The notes beneath the pieces are model-generated. The model had not been told where the DNA came from, did not search any database, and saw only the letters and a list, made by a program, of their open reading frames with translations. Of a stretch of 41,934 nt of DNA, positions 6,946 through 15,469 are shown piece after piece (position 1 is the stretch's first letter; every line of letters begins with the position of its first letter). The DNA is from a virus. Made by a program: the position numbers and the translations under genes. Location of the stretch: the IMG/VR virus record IMGVR_UViG_3300030380_002313, positions 1 through 41,934 of that record; one strand, 5' to 3'.

Positions 6946-8731
6946 CAGCGATCTCCTCTCTGGTCTCCGTCTGCCATTCGTCGTGAACGTGGGCGACCAG
7001 ACACCAATCGTCTGGCATCTTGTAACCCGTGCCTTCCATTAGTTGTCGGAAGCGAACAGTAGCGGCCTTAGTAGCGATAGATCCCGCACTCTGGATGAGA
7101 GCATTGAGGGCACTGTGAGCGGATCGGATAATAATGGCCCGACCGTCCAGCCCCTCCAGTCTCTTACTCTTTGCGGCTTTAGTGCGAACTGCCTGAGACA
7201 ACCGAGCCAACGCCGGGGTCTTGGTCATAAACCGACGGCGTAACTGCTTGCCTAACTTACGCAGCTTTGAGTCATCACGCTCATCAGGATTAGCAATGGA
7301 CCCCAGCTTGCCATCACCCGCGCCATACAAAAACGCATAGACGAAGACCTTGGCTTGGTCTCGCGTAGATAGCCCTGCGGTCTCCTGGTTGCGCGTATGG
7401 ATGTCCCCCTCCAGTATAATCTTGGCATACTCCCCGCCGTCCCATCGGCTCATGTAATGAGCTAATAGGCGCAATTCCAAACCTGAAACATCGCAGCCCA
7501 CAAGACGGCGTCCTTTAGGAACATGGAAGAAACCACGGCATTCTTTCCCATAAGGAGCGCGAACTCCCGGTATCTGTCCCATATTTGGTCCACTATGCGT
7601 GAACCGATATGTAATGGTTCCCATAGTGTTGCACCGACCGTGCATCCTACCGTCGTCCCCCACTAGCTTTAGCCAAGCAGAGCGGCCCTCTGCAATCTGA
7701 CCAAGCCGCTTAGTAATCATTGAATACTCGACCAACGGCTTGGCCTCGTCAAACTGCTTGCCTACCTCCTCCAAGATAGGCTCGTCCATCTTTGGCTGAC
7801 CCTTGTCAGTAAACTCCTTGGCCTCCCAGCCCATCTGCTCTAGGCGCTCGATGATCTGTTTCTCAGAGTTCGGGTTAAACGGCTGCGCCTTTTCCCACTT
7901 GAACCGGATGCCCAGCCCCTCCAGTTGCCCCCGAACATCCGGGAACATCCAGTCCATCTCCTGATAGCCGTCTTGCTCCAGCATCCGCACCATGCGAGCC
8001 TTCTGGTTCCCGTAAGGACCGATTAACTTCTCAGGCTTGGGTGGGAACGCTTTCTGTAGTTGCCCCAGCAACTCGTCCCGGCGCTGCCCCAGGGAGGCCG
8101 TCAACTTCTGCGCCCCCTCTACATCGAACAAGAACCCGTGGCGCTCCTGCTGACAGATGATCTCTTGGAGATGTAGCTCCATCTCCGCAGCCCTGTCGCT
8201 CAAGCCACAAGCCACCAAGTGAGCCGTCAGCTTTTTGGTCACCTCCACATCTTGGCGGCAATAGACATCCATCTCCTCGCTCCAGGCTTCCCACGCGCCC
8301 TTCTGGTCGCCGTAGTCGCCCTTGAGTTCCCCGATCCGCAAGCCCCACGCTTTGAGGCTGTGGCTTCCATACAGGTTGCGCGGCAGACCGTTCGGAGACC
8401 GCGTGAAGTCCACCTGCTGCATGTGTGGATACGCCAGCCGAGCCAAGACCAACGTGTCGATCACATGGCCGCTGGGCTTCCAGTCAGGGTAGAGCTTCTG
8501 AATCGCCGGGATATCATAACCAATGATGTTGTGTCCGATAATGACATCAGCATTGGCAAGGTCATCTAGTGCTTTGTGTATCTCTTCTGGTTCCGGCCCC
8601 GTGGTGTAAGCCACAGAATCAGGACTAGACATGCCAACGGTATGAATCTTAGATACCTCATCAAGCAACCCGTCCGTCTCAAGGTCGAAGTAGATGGTGC
8701 TAGAATGGACAATCAGCTTCTTCAGATTCAT
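6830..8731 (-). CDS. DNA polymerase, family A with 3'-5' exonuclease (T7 gp5-like)
   Basis: 633 residues replicate the phage genome. Proofreading motifs: YFDLETDGL (D16, E18), GYD near residue 73, and YCRQD (D161). Polymerase motifs: A at CDVSGLELR (D414), B at RDQAKVFVYAFLYG (R457, K461, Y465), C at HVHDEW (H583, D584). The residue matching T7 Tyr526 and E. coli Pol I Phe762 is tyrosine, a type usually linked with virulent phages. It is about 70 residues shorter than T7 gp5, and the segment where T7 carries its thioredoxin-binding loop (between about 235 and 290) is short, so thioredoxin dependence is doubtful. The gene overlaps the primase-helicase by 32 bases. Confidence 0.97.
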   Translation of the reverse strand: MNLKKLIVHSSTIYFDLETDGLLDEVSKIHTVGMSSPDSVAYTTGPEPEEIHKALDDLANADVIIGHNIIGYDIPAIQKLYPDWKPSGHVIDTLVLARLAYPHMQQVDFTRSPNGLPRNLYGSHSLKAWGLRIGELKGDYGDQKGAWEAWSEEMDVYCRQDVEVTKKLTAHLVACGLSDRAAEMELHLQEIICQQERHGFLFDVEGAQKLTASLGQRRDELLGQLQKAFPPKPEKLIGPYGNQKARMVRMLEQDGYQEMDWMFPDVRGQLEGLGIRFKWEKAQPFNPNSEKQIIERLEQMGWEAKEFTDKGQPKMDEPILEEVGKQFDEAKPLVEYSMITKRLGQIAEGRSAWLKLVGDDGRMHGRCNTMGTITYRFTHSGPNMGQIPGVRAPYGKECRGFFHVPKGRRLVGCDVSGLELRLLAHYMSRWDGGEYAKIILEGDIHTRNQETAGLSTRDQAKVFVYAFLYGAGDGKLGSIANPDERDDSKLRKLGKQLRRRFMTKTPALARLSQAVRTKAAKSKRLEGLDGRAIIIRSAHSALNALIQSAGSIATKAATVRFRQLMEGTGYKMPDDWCLVAHVHDEWQTETREEIADDTAKLAVQSIEEAGDILGLRCPITGEARVGANWSETH

Positions 8732-10307
8732 CAGATACCTCGTTCATCAAGCCAGAATCGACATCGTATTGCAGTTTGCAAGCCAGACCAGTGCGACCAC
8801 TAAACCTGTTCTTGAGAACTACAACTTCGCTAGTATGAGGATCGTCTCCCTGCTGGTCCCGCTGGATAGCGATGACCGCGTCAGACAGTTGGCTGATAGC
8901 CTTGGATCCCCTTAGTTGGTTTAGTTTCGGGCGACCGCCCTCTTCGTGACTCTTCTCGCCCTGCGTGGGACTGCGGAGGTGGCTGATAAGCACCATGCCC
9001 ACCCCGGTCTGCTCGCAGATCGAGCGGAGTTCCGTCATCACGTTGTCGATGAGACGGCGCTCGTCTCCGTCGCCCCAGCCAGAGACAAGGATGCTCAGGT
9101 GATCGACGAACACAAAGTCCACGCCCTCGGCCACCCGCATATACTTCACGCGCTGCGTCAAACCCTCGGCATCCATCGAGCCAAAGTGGTTGAAGATGAC
9201 CACCTGCCCGTCGAACACATCGTTCCAGGTAGACTCCAGCATCTCGTCTGTCACGCCTCGGCGGTGCAGGTGCAAAGGCACCCCAAGTTCCGCGCTGACC
9301 AGACGCTCCGCTGTTCGCGCAAGACTCTCCTCTAGGCTAATGTATCCAATGCGAACGCCACGCTTCACCAGACTGTGCGCGATCAAGCCAGCTACGCTAG
9401 ACTTGCCAACGCCCGTCCCCGCCGTCAGCGTCACCAACTCCTTGCGGCGCAGCCCGTGCAGGATGTCCGTCAGTCCTTTCCAGGGGTAGTCCACGCCAGG
9501 GTCAGGCTTCTTCAGTAGAGCCTCTAGGATTTCCTCGCTGCCCACGATGCCGTCGGGGCGCTTGGGGCTAGCAGCCCAATACAAATCCTGGAGTTCTTTG
9601 CTGTAGCCCTGCTGGACCGCATCACAGATGTCGTTGCAGCCAGACGGAAGCTGCATCACCTTGACCTTTCCGGGGGTCAGTAGGTTGCAGACATCATCCA
9701 CCGCATCTCGGCCAGCATCGTCGTTGTCAAAGCACAGGATCACTTCTTCAAACGACTCGACAAAGTCTAGGCACTTTGCAATCGCCTTACGAGCGGCGGG
9801 CGCTCCGTTAGGCACGGACACTGCGGGCCAGCGGTTTCCCTGGCTGGGCAAGCTCTGCCACGCCAGAAGGTCCGTCTCCCCCTCGGTAATCAGTAGGCGC
9901 TTCCCCCCGCTGTTAAAGCGGTGCATGGGCCACAAGCGCATCTGCTTCGCGTCGCCCAAGATGGTGAACCTCTTGTCAGCCGTCTTCACCTTCTGAGCAA
10001 CAACCTCCCCCCGGTCATTGCAGTATTCAGCGACCTGAACCTGCTGGCCGTTCCAAGTGGCAGAGCCGTAGCCGTTGCTTCGAGCTACGTCTACGCTGAT
10101 CTTCCTCTTCGGGATCGCACTGTAGCAAACCTTCAGCAATCCTGCTGCGGTCTTCCTCTCAGGCAGAGCCTCTACAGGTTCACCAGACTCAGGGAAGTGC
10201 GTGTTGCAGCTAAAGCAGAAAGCGTGGCCGTCGTCGTAGACCGCGCAGGCGTCACTGCTATCACACTTGGGACACGGATCATGGCGGATCAGTTGTGACT
10301 CAGTCAT
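8700..10307 (-). CDS. Primase-helicase (T7 gp4-like)
   Basis: 535 residues from the ATG at 10307, which overlaps the resolvase stop by eight bases; an upstream in-frame start would lie inside that gene. The N-terminal zinc ribbon has CPKC and CFSC (C12, C15, C31, C34) and reads primase recognition sites. The TOPRIM-type primase core follows with LLITEGETDLLAWQ and ILCFDNDDAGRDAVDD. The C-terminal RecA-type hexameric helicase has Walker A GTGVGKSS, Walker B FVFVDHLSIL and the ISHLRSP sensor segment, plus an arginine-rich C-terminal part SKAISQLSDAVIAIQRD. It unwinds DNA and primes lagging-strand synthesis with the polymerase encoded just downstream. Confidence 0.96.
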   Translation of the reverse strand: MTESQLIRHDPCPKCDSSDACAVYDDGHAFCFSCNTHFPESGEPVEALPERKTAAGLLKVCYSAIPKRKISVDVARSNGYGSATWNGQQVQVAEYCNDRGEVVAQKVKTADKRFTILGDAKQMRLWPMHRFNSGGKRLLITEGETDLLAWQSLPSQGNRWPAVSVPNGAPAARKAIAKCLDFVESFEEVILCFDNDDAGRDAVDDVCNLLTPGKVKVMQLPSGCNDICDAVQQGYSKELQDLYWAASPKRPDGIVGSEEILEALLKKPDPGVDYPWKGLTDILHGLRRKELVTLTAGTGVGKSSVAGLIAHSLVKRGVRIGYISLEESLARTAERLVSAELGVPLHLHRRGVTDEMLESTWNDVFDGQVVIFNHFGSMDAEGLTQRVKYMRVAEGVDFVFVDHLSILVSGWGDGDERRLIDNVMTELRSICEQTGVGMVLISHLRSPTQGEKSHEEGGRPKLNQLRGSKAISQLSDAVIAIQRDQQGDDPHTSEVVVLKNRFSGRTGLACKLQYDVDSGLMNEVSDESEEADCPF

Positions 10308-10692
10308 GCAGAGGCTCGATAAAAACTTGGATTTCCCCAGGCTCCCCCGGCGAACTCCATGACTTAGTTGCTTCAAGTTCGACTACTTGCGTGTCATCAG
10401 TATACGCCCAACCAGAAAGCAGGTCGAGCACACTTTTCGCATAGTTGTCTACGTCAGGCTTCGGGTGCAATAGCTTAGTTTGCTTGGGACGGCGCACCCG
10501 CATAGCCATCCTTACAAGCAACGGACCTTCCAGCTTACGATGCAGCCCAGCATCAAAGAGACATCCGGGCAGCACAGTTGCGGCTTCCTTTTTGAACTTG
10601 TTATAGATTCGCGGATAATACATCCGCCCCGTTCTGGTCATCCGTGGTCGAGGACACGGAACCGGGTTTATAGGAAGCCGCAACTCGATCAT
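10300..10692 (-). CDS. RusA-family Holliday junction resolvase-like endonuclease
   Basis: 130 residues. The start LPINPVPCPRPRMTRTGRMY and the core KPDVDNYAKSVLDLL followed by AYTDDTQVV are the RusA signature, with the acidic residues that bind catalytic metal (DVDN and DD). It should resolve branched replication and recombination intermediates before packaging. In T7 this is done by the unrelated endonuclease I (gp3), which I do not find here, and the position between ssDNA-binding protein and primase-helicase matches the T7 gp2.5-gp3-gp4 order. This looks like non-orthologous replacement. Confidence 0.88.
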   Translation of the reverse strand: MIELRLPINPVPCPRPRMTRTGRMYYPRIYNKFKKEAATVLPGCLFDAGLHRKLEGPLLVRMAMRVRRPKQTKLLHPKPDVDNYAKSVLDLLSGWAYTDDTQVVELEATKSWSSPGEPGEIQVFIEPLHD

Positions 10693-11312
10693 TAGAAGTC
10701 AGAGCCGCCTGTTGATTCGTCCTTAAAGCCGTTAGACTCTCCGGTGAATCCAAACGAGTCAGCCGTAGCTCCTACGCCACCTTCCACTAACTTGTGGAGT
10801 TGCACGCCCTCCAGCCACAAGGTCATGCCCATCTTGCTGGGGTTGCGCCACAGGCGGCACCGGCCCGCGATCTTGACCTGAGAACCCAAGCCGATGTTCG
10901 GCATCTCCTCCGGGCGAATAAGCTGGTTGCTGGTGTCAAAGACCTTGGGCCGCTGGTCGAAGTAAGTGCCGTCGCGCTTCTTCACGCGGGCCTTCATCTT
11001 GAAGCGGAAACCCATGCGGCCCGTAGGCTCGTCGTCATCGTCCGTTTCCTCAAACCACGGAAGCAGATCCGGGTCGATCTTCAGGCTCTTCTTGCCTGAG
11101 TCCTTGAGTTCACTTTGGTAGAACTCCGTCCAGATGCCCTCAAGGTGCTGCTTGAAAGCCTGGGCATCGTCGCCCTCTAGGAAGAGGCGAGCCTTGTAGT
11201 CGCCCAAGTCGTTGGGATCCGTGTCGTCCGCGAACTTGCTATCAGGCGCGTGGATGGCAGAAGGAAACCCGAGAACCCCCAATGGGGACGTAAAGCGCGG
11301 TTGGCTTTGCAT
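10692..11312 (-). CDS. ssDNA-binding protein (T7 gp2.5-like)
   Basis: 206 residues from the ATG at 11312 (MQSQPRFTSPLGVLGFPSAI). An in-frame upstream start would add 26 hydrophobic residues encoded inside the RNA polymerase 3' end and is unlikely. The middle has the OB-fold region (GFRFKMKARVKKRDGTYFDQ, IGLGSQVKIAGRCRLW, MGMTLWLEGVQLHKLV) and the tail is acidic and glycine-rich, ending ESTGGSDF with the terminal phenylalanine characteristic of gp2.5-type proteins that contact polymerase and helicase. No clear ribosome site precedes it, so it may be translated by coupling with the RNA polymerase gene that ends one base upstream. Confidence 0.9.
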   Translation of the reverse strand: MQSQPRFTSPLGVLGFPSAIHAPDSKFADDTDPNDLGDYKARLFLEGDDAQAFKQHLEGIWTEFYQSELKDSGKKSLKIDPDLLPWFEETDDDDEPTGRMGFRFKMKARVKKRDGTYFDQRPKVFDTSNQLIRPEEMPNIGLGSQVKIAGRCRLWRNPSKMGMTLWLEGVQLHKLVEGGVGATADSFGFTGESNGFKDESTGGSDF

Positions 11313-11313
11313 A

Positions 11314-13710
11314 TCAGCTAAAGAAATAAGGAGACTTAAGAACCAAAGAAACATCCAGATCCCCGTAACTAGGGATATTTGGAATAGCAATATCGGTTGG
11401 CAGTTGCGCCTGTAACTCTTTTATGAGGTTATCTAAAACATCATTAGAAAACAACTCATAAAAAGACTGACGAGTAGCTTCAGCCAATGCAGGACTATCT
11501 GCGGCTATAGAAGCAAATGAATCGTGGTTACAGGCGACATGCCTGACACCTAGTTGCTGCGCTAGCACCATGGTTCTCATCATGGCAGCAGCGTCTAAGC
11601 TATGGATAAAGTTGGGAGCAAAGGCCGACCGCATCTTACGTCGATCTACTTTACCAGTTGCAGCCCGTAGGCCAACCTGACGAAACTTCTCACCGATGCG
11701 TGTTCTAACGCAGTAGTGATTGTGGTCGCTATACCACTGCTTAATTGGCATACCGAGCGGGTTAGTCCACGTAATCGGTAGCCCTTTGTCGGCAAAGCAA
11801 GTAGCAGCCTCACTAAACCAATCCTGTCCCCGAGTAGTCGAAGAGACAACGGTCTCCATGGCGTCCCAAAGCAACTCCGTCAGGAACCAGTAAGGCTTTT
11901 CATCATCGTTTTCGCGTCGAGGATGAGGCTTACCGGAGGCATTAGTTTTATCTTCAGCCCACTCTTGGATATATTTGCTAGAGCTATGTCGCGTCGCGTT
12001 GTAAACCCGAGTCATTACAGGGCGCTTGCAGCACTTCCTGTCGATTCCAAAATCGAGCCACGCCTTGGCTAGTCTTTGGTTGGGGCCAGGACTCTGGGCA
12101 ACTGAGAAAAGACGCTTCTCTAGTTCAGACGCGACCAGCCCGTAGAGATCCTGCGGCACATCCGAGGGGGTCACATTCGTGGCTTGCGCTGCGGCGGTAT
12201 CGCGCAGCAACAAGGAGTAAATCTGGATGCCCGACTGCGTAGCATCCTGCTGAATTGGAAGAGTTGAGGGATGTAGGGGGTTGTCTAGGATGGCAACGTG
12301 GTCGATAGCCCAGGCCAAGAACTGCCATGGAGAACCTGCGGCCTCCCAATCTCGGCAGTCCAGTGGATCCTCAGCAATCTTCCGTAACCAAGACTCCTGA
12401 TCTTTGACCCAAGCTACCCGATCATCGAACGTCATCTTGTCCAGGCCAAACATGTTGGCTCCGTGGACTGCATGAGCACGTTTGGCAGATACCGATTCCA
12501 CCGGGGCACCCGAGGCAAACGTCAGAAGAGACTTGACGTAGTCCGACCCCTGCGGACTCAGGTAGTAGGTGACGGGATAAGCACGGCCTCTCCAGTCAAC
12601 CTGATGGCAGAACCAGAACTTTCGATCCAAGAACTGCTTGCAGATCCAGTGAAGGCGACTAGCAGCCAGCCTCTCAGATCCCCGTCGGTGGTTGGAGTCG
12701 TGGACAGCCCGCGCCTGTTTGCGCCATTCTTGACGGGCCTCTTTGTCGGTGTCGATGTTGGCAGGACGAGGCGGAATCGGAAGATCCTCGCGGATCGGAA
12801 GACCCGTAGCAGGCAAAGACTCCGTCCAGAGGTAGTCAAACATCTCCCAGATAGGAGTGTTGATCTTCCAGGGCGTCCTTTGGAGCATGTTGATCGACGT
12901 GTAAACGTCGGGCATGTCCGCATCCGTCAGGCTCTTGAGGTAGTCCCGGTCGGATGTCTTGACCAGAGCCGTCGAGTAGACGTTGAGGGTGTGGAATCCA
13001 CCCGACAGGGGGTCGATCCAGTCCAGAGGCTCCTCAACAAAGGGCATGTAGAGAGGCATCCGCCCCGCAGACAGGTCGTTCAGCGCCTCGATGTAGTCCA
13101 GAGAGGCCGGTCGGATCCGTAGCTCCTTCTTCTTTTTGTTGTTGACCGTGAATACCTCGATCAAATCGAAGTTCTCTGCGATCAACTCCAGCAGAACGAC
13201 ACCCGCAGAAACCCTTGTGTCCTCGGACCATGCAGGAATCTCCAGACCATGGATACTCATGGCCCGTAGAATGTGCCTGCGGCGACTGTCGTAGCCCGAG
13301 AAGTCCCCAGATCGGTTCAGAGCAGCCCGGAAGAAATGAGGGTGTTGCTTCTGGAAGCTGATGTAGCGGACCTCGTCCTCCAGCCGCCTCCCGATCATCG
13401 CAGCAGTCTTGGTGTAGCCCCTGTGCTTGCTCAGAGCGTCTAGGATCGTCTGTAGGGCCAGAACAGACACCACCCTATGCTCCAGCCCTTGGATAGCCAT
13501 TAGAGCCTTGTGGCGCCTCCCAGGGCTTCTCATGGCATCCTCGGTCCACTCCTTGATCTTTTCAGCCAAGGTGTTGGTCAGATGCTTGATGATCTTCTTG
13601 CTGCCTGGGGTCTGGGACTCGATGCCCCGCTCTCGATACTTGTGGTTCTTCCGAAGTTCTCGTTGACGACCTTGGTCGGCCATCTGTTGTTCATGCGACG
13701 CTTGATCCAT
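11314..13710 (-). CDS. Single-subunit DNA-dependent RNA polymerase (T7 gp1-like)
   Basis: About 798 residues from the ATG at 13710, which overlaps the preceding TGA (TGATG) and has GGAGG five bases before it; an upstream ATG 12 bases earlier contains that ribosome site and is less likely. Catalytic features: VDWRGRAYPVTYYL near 371, motif A QQDATQSGIQ (Asp489, T7 Asp537), motif B KCCKRPVMTRVY (Lys562, Tyr570, T7 Lys631 and Tyr639) and motif C HDSF (Asp730, T7 Asp812). It is 85 residues shorter than T7 gp1. It should transcribe middle and late genes from phage promoters, candidates for which lie at 14297-14357. Confidence 0.97.
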   Translation of the reverse strand: MDQASHEQQMADQGRQRELRKNHKYRERGIESQTPGSKKIIKHLTNTLAEKIKEWTEDAMRSPGRRHKALMAIQGLEHRVVSVLALQTILDALSKHRGYTKTAAMIGRRLEDEVRYISFQKQHPHFFRAALNRSGDFSGYDSRRRHILRAMSIHGLEIPAWSEDTRVSAGVVLLELIAENFDLIEVFTVNNKKKKELRIRPASLDYIEALNDLSAGRMPLYMPFVEEPLDWIDPLSGGFHTLNVYSTALVKTSDRDYLKSLTDADMPDVYTSINMLQRTPWKINTPIWEMFDYLWTESLPATGLPIREDLPIPPRPANIDTDKEARQEWRKQARAVHDSNHRRGSERLAASRLHWICKQFLDRKFWFCHQVDWRGRAYPVTYYLSPQGSDYVKSLLTFASGAPVESVSAKRAHAVHGANMFGLDKMTFDDRVAWVKDQESWLRKIAEDPLDCRDWEAAGSPWQFLAWAIDHVAILDNPLHPSTLPIQQDATQSGIQIYSLLLRDTAAAQATNVTPSDVPQDLYGLVASELEKRLFSVAQSPGPNQRLAKAWLDFGIDRKCCKRPVMTRVYNATRHSSSKYIQEWAEDKTNASGKPHPRRENDDEKPYWFLTELLWDAMETVVSSTTRGQDWFSEAATCFADKGLPITWTNPLGMPIKQWYSDHNHYCVRTRIGEKFRQVGLRAATGKVDRRKMRSAFAPNFIHSLDAAAMMRTMVLAQQLGVRHVACNHDSFASIAADSPALAEATRQSFYELFSNDVLDNLIKELQAQLPTDIAIPNIPSYGDLDVSLVLKSPYFFS

Positions 13711-14189
13711 CAGAACCTCCAAGTCTTGCGGTCAGCCTCGTCAATAATCCGGGTGACCTCTTCCCGAGACTTGGAGGTCTCACGCCAGGGAGTCCCCTTG
13801 GGCAGAACAGTTCCGTAGTTAGCTCGACGCTGCTCCCCTCGACGCTCCTGCTTCCGCTTGGTCCCGTTCTCCACCAGCATCTTGTGGATACATTCGGGGT
13901 CTCCGCAGGTCTTGCGCTTCTGCTGCTTGCCCCTGGGACAGCGGTAGACCTTGGCTCGTCGCCCGCACCCAGCAACACACTTGGCTTGCTTCTCAGAGTA
14001 TAGACGATTCCCAATCAGCTTCCGGGGAACAAAGTCCGATGGTAACGGGTCTTGGAGATACTTGGTGTCCAAGCCCTCCAAAGGATCGTCTTCATCAAAG
14101 AGACCTCCTTCGACCATGCTGGGATCTTGCGGAGCACCGGATTCAGAGTCAAGTCTATTCCGCTGGACATATGGAAGTATCTCTGTCAT
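13710..14189 (-). CDS. Zinc-binding protein of unknown function upstream of RNA polymerase
   Basis: 159 residues. The N-terminal half is acidic (LFDEDDPLEGLD); the centre has a cysteine cluster CVAGC, then CPRGK, TCGDPECIHK, consistent with one or two zinc sites, followed by a basic KRKQERRGEQRR stretch. It resembles a zinc-dependent nucleic-acid-binding or HNH-like protein, but no catalytic HNH pair is clear. It is the first gene of the minus-strand operon and overlaps the RNA polymerase gene, so it is probably expressed early. Function unknown. Confidence 0.78.
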   Translation of the reverse strand: MTEILPYVQRNRLDSESGAPQDPSMVEGGLFDEDDPLEGLDTKYLQDPLPSDFVPRKLIGNRLYSEKQAKCVAGCGRRAKVYRCPRGKQQKRKTCGDPECIHKMLVENGTKRKQERRGEQRRANYGTVLPKGTPWRETSKSREEVTRIIDEADRKTWRF

Positions 14190-14244
14190 CCGGTCAAGCC
14201 GTAGTCAGGGATCTCTGCCCCCTGGCCGACGGGACCGGAAGATT

Positions 14245-14270
14245 CTTCTGGGAGATGTCTCTCCCGGAAG
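14245..14270. other. Inverted repeat in the divergent intergenic region
   Basis: A hairpin with a six-base inner stem GGGAGA/TCTCCC around the loop TGTC, continued after one mismatch by CTTC/GAAG. It lies in the 179-base gap between the minus-strand zinc protein gene and the plus-strand fibre gene. No T-tract follows on either strand, so it does not look like an intrinsic terminator; it could be an operator or leader structure for the minus-strand operon. Confidence 0.5.
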
Positions 14271-14296
14271 TGCCCCTCCTTAAGTAACCCTAGGTA

Positions 14297-14320
14297 TCCA
14301 GAGGTAACCTATAGGGGGGG
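14297..14320 (+). promoter_or_regulatory. Candidate phage RNA polymerase promoter 1
   Basis: The stretch TCCAGAGGTAACCTATAGG followed by G-rich DNA and AGAAG resembles the T7-type promoter end CTATAGGG-GGAGA, with a predicted start at G14314. The 11-mer TAACCTATAGG recurs 37 bases downstream at 14342-14352. CCTATAGG is palindromic, so the direction is uncertain and divergent use is possible. This is inference from resemblance; no start has been mapped. Confidence 0.4.
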
Positions 14321-14335
14321 AGAAGAATATAATCA

Positions 14336-14364
14336 TATACCTAACCTATAGGAATCCAGAGGTA
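14336..14364 (+). promoter_or_regulatory. Candidate phage promoter 2 and ribosome site
   Basis: A second TAACCTATAGG (14342-14352) followed by AATCCAGAGGTA, whose AGAGG lies six bases before the fibre-like gene start at 14369 and can act as its ribosome site. The block TCCAGAGGTA is shared with 14297-14306 and with the capsid leader (complement of 1270-1279). If it is a promoter, the transcript would have a leader of only about 18 bases. Confidence 0.35.
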
Positions 14365-14368
14365 TCTT

Positions 14369-15469
14369 ATGGTAATCAAGGTCAGCCCCACAGGACTAGA
14401 CTTAGATGAGTTGTCGAGTCTGAATCTGTCGGACACCCCGTCCAGCTACGGGACCACAGGGCAAGTCCTAGCCGTCAATGCAGGGGCAGACGGTTTGACC
14501 TTCCAGACAGTCTCCGGGGGAGGCACTACAGCCTTCACGGACCTGACGGATTCCCCGGCTTCCCTAGGAACCGCTGGTCAATACGTGGCCATGAACGCTG
14601 GAGCTACTGCTCTAGAGTTTATCAGCCCACCGTCGATCCCATCGGTCAAGAACAACTTCGTTCAGCTTGATGATACCCCGGCTAACTTTACAGGCTCCGC
14701 TGGTTACGCCGTCCGGGTCAACGCAGCAGCGTCAGGACTAGAGTTCGTGCCTGCTAGTAGTCTCCCTCAGACCTTTATCGGTCTGTCGGACACCCCCGAC
14801 ACTACTACCGGAGCAGACGGCAAGTTCGTAAAGTATAGCGCAGACACCGGAGAGTTGGTCTTTGATGATGTCAATGCCTCCGTCACCCCTGGACTGATCT
14901 CATTCCACGACCTGGGCAAGACTCCTAGCCAGAATGCAGCCAACAATGGCAAGTATCTCAGGCAGAAGTCAGACAACAGCTTCGACCTAGAGTGGGTTTC
15001 AGTCGGTGGTGGGTCTTCTGATGTCCTGAACCTGTCGGATACCCCCACAACCTACGGGAACCCAGGTCAATACTTGGAGATCAACGGGGAATCTAATGGG
15101 TTCTCCTACAAGACTCCCGGACCTAACCCGCCGATCATCATGGAAGTCACCCACCATGAGACTACGGTGACCTCGGGAGCTAACAAATACAGCTTTAGGA
15201 TGCCGTATGCAGCCGAACTGACTGCTGTAAGAGCCTCAGTTAACTCTGCTCCTACCGGAGCGGGCTTGGTTGTAGACATCAACGCAGGAGGAACGTCGGT
15301 TCTTGGGAGCAACAAGCTCACCATCAACAGTGGAGAGACCACCTCCACCACCAGTGACGTAGCTGTGACGATCAATACGAAGAACCTGACCGATGACCAG
15401 TTGATTTCTGTGGATGTCGATTCGGTCTCAGGGACTCCTGCGGGTCTTAAGGTGACTTTGGTGTTCTAG
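14369..15469 (+). CDS. Repeat-built tail-fibre-like protein
   Basis: 366 residues. Six imperfect repeats of about 32-36 residues run from about residue 15 to 250, each shaped like LSDTPxxYGTxGQxLxVNAGADGLxF; examples begin LNLSDTPSSYG, LTDSPASLG, LDDTPANFT, LSDTPDTTT, LGKTPSQN and LSDTPTTYG. Similar modules occur in fibre or baseplate-wedge proteins of marine phages. The C-terminal about 110 residues (VTHHETTVTSGANKYSFRMP onward) form a separate beta-rich domain seen in other phage structural proteins. No signal peptide or lytic motif is visible. It is a virion-type gene isolated on the plus strand at the edge of the accessory block, suggesting recent acquisition or its own control. Host binding is inferred. 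Confidence 0.75.
   Translation: MVIKVSPTGLDLDELSSLNLSDTPSSYGTTGQVLAVNAGADGLTFQTVSGGGTTAFTDLTDSPASLGTAGQYVAMNAGATALEFISPPSIPSVKNNFVQLDDTPANFTGSAGYAVRVNAAASGLEFVPASSLPQTFIGLSDTPDTTTGADGKFVKYSADTGELVFDDVNASVTPGLISFHDLGKTPSQNAANNGKYLRQKSDNSFDLEWVSVGGGSSDVLNLSDTPTTYGNPGQYLEINGESNGFSYKTPGPNPPIIMEVTHHETTVTSGANKYSFRMPYAAELTAVRASVNSAPTGAGLVVDINAGGTSVLGSNKLTINSGETTSTTSDVAVTINTKNLTDDQLISVDVDSVSGTPAGLKVTLVF

Noticed and set aside
10692-11390. A membrane-anchored form of the ssDNA-binding protein using an upstream start.
   Set aside because: The extra 26 hydrophobic residues are encoded inside the RNA polymerase 3' end. The protein from 11312 has the expected family start and length.
12463-13122. A 219-codon plus-strand frame inside the RNA polymerase gene.
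   Set aside because: It is antisense to a well-conserved coding region, with an Arg/Val-rich product and no start signals.
14245-14270. An intrinsic terminator in the divergent region.
   Set aside because: The hairpin is sound, but no T-tract follows on either strand and no operon ends there.
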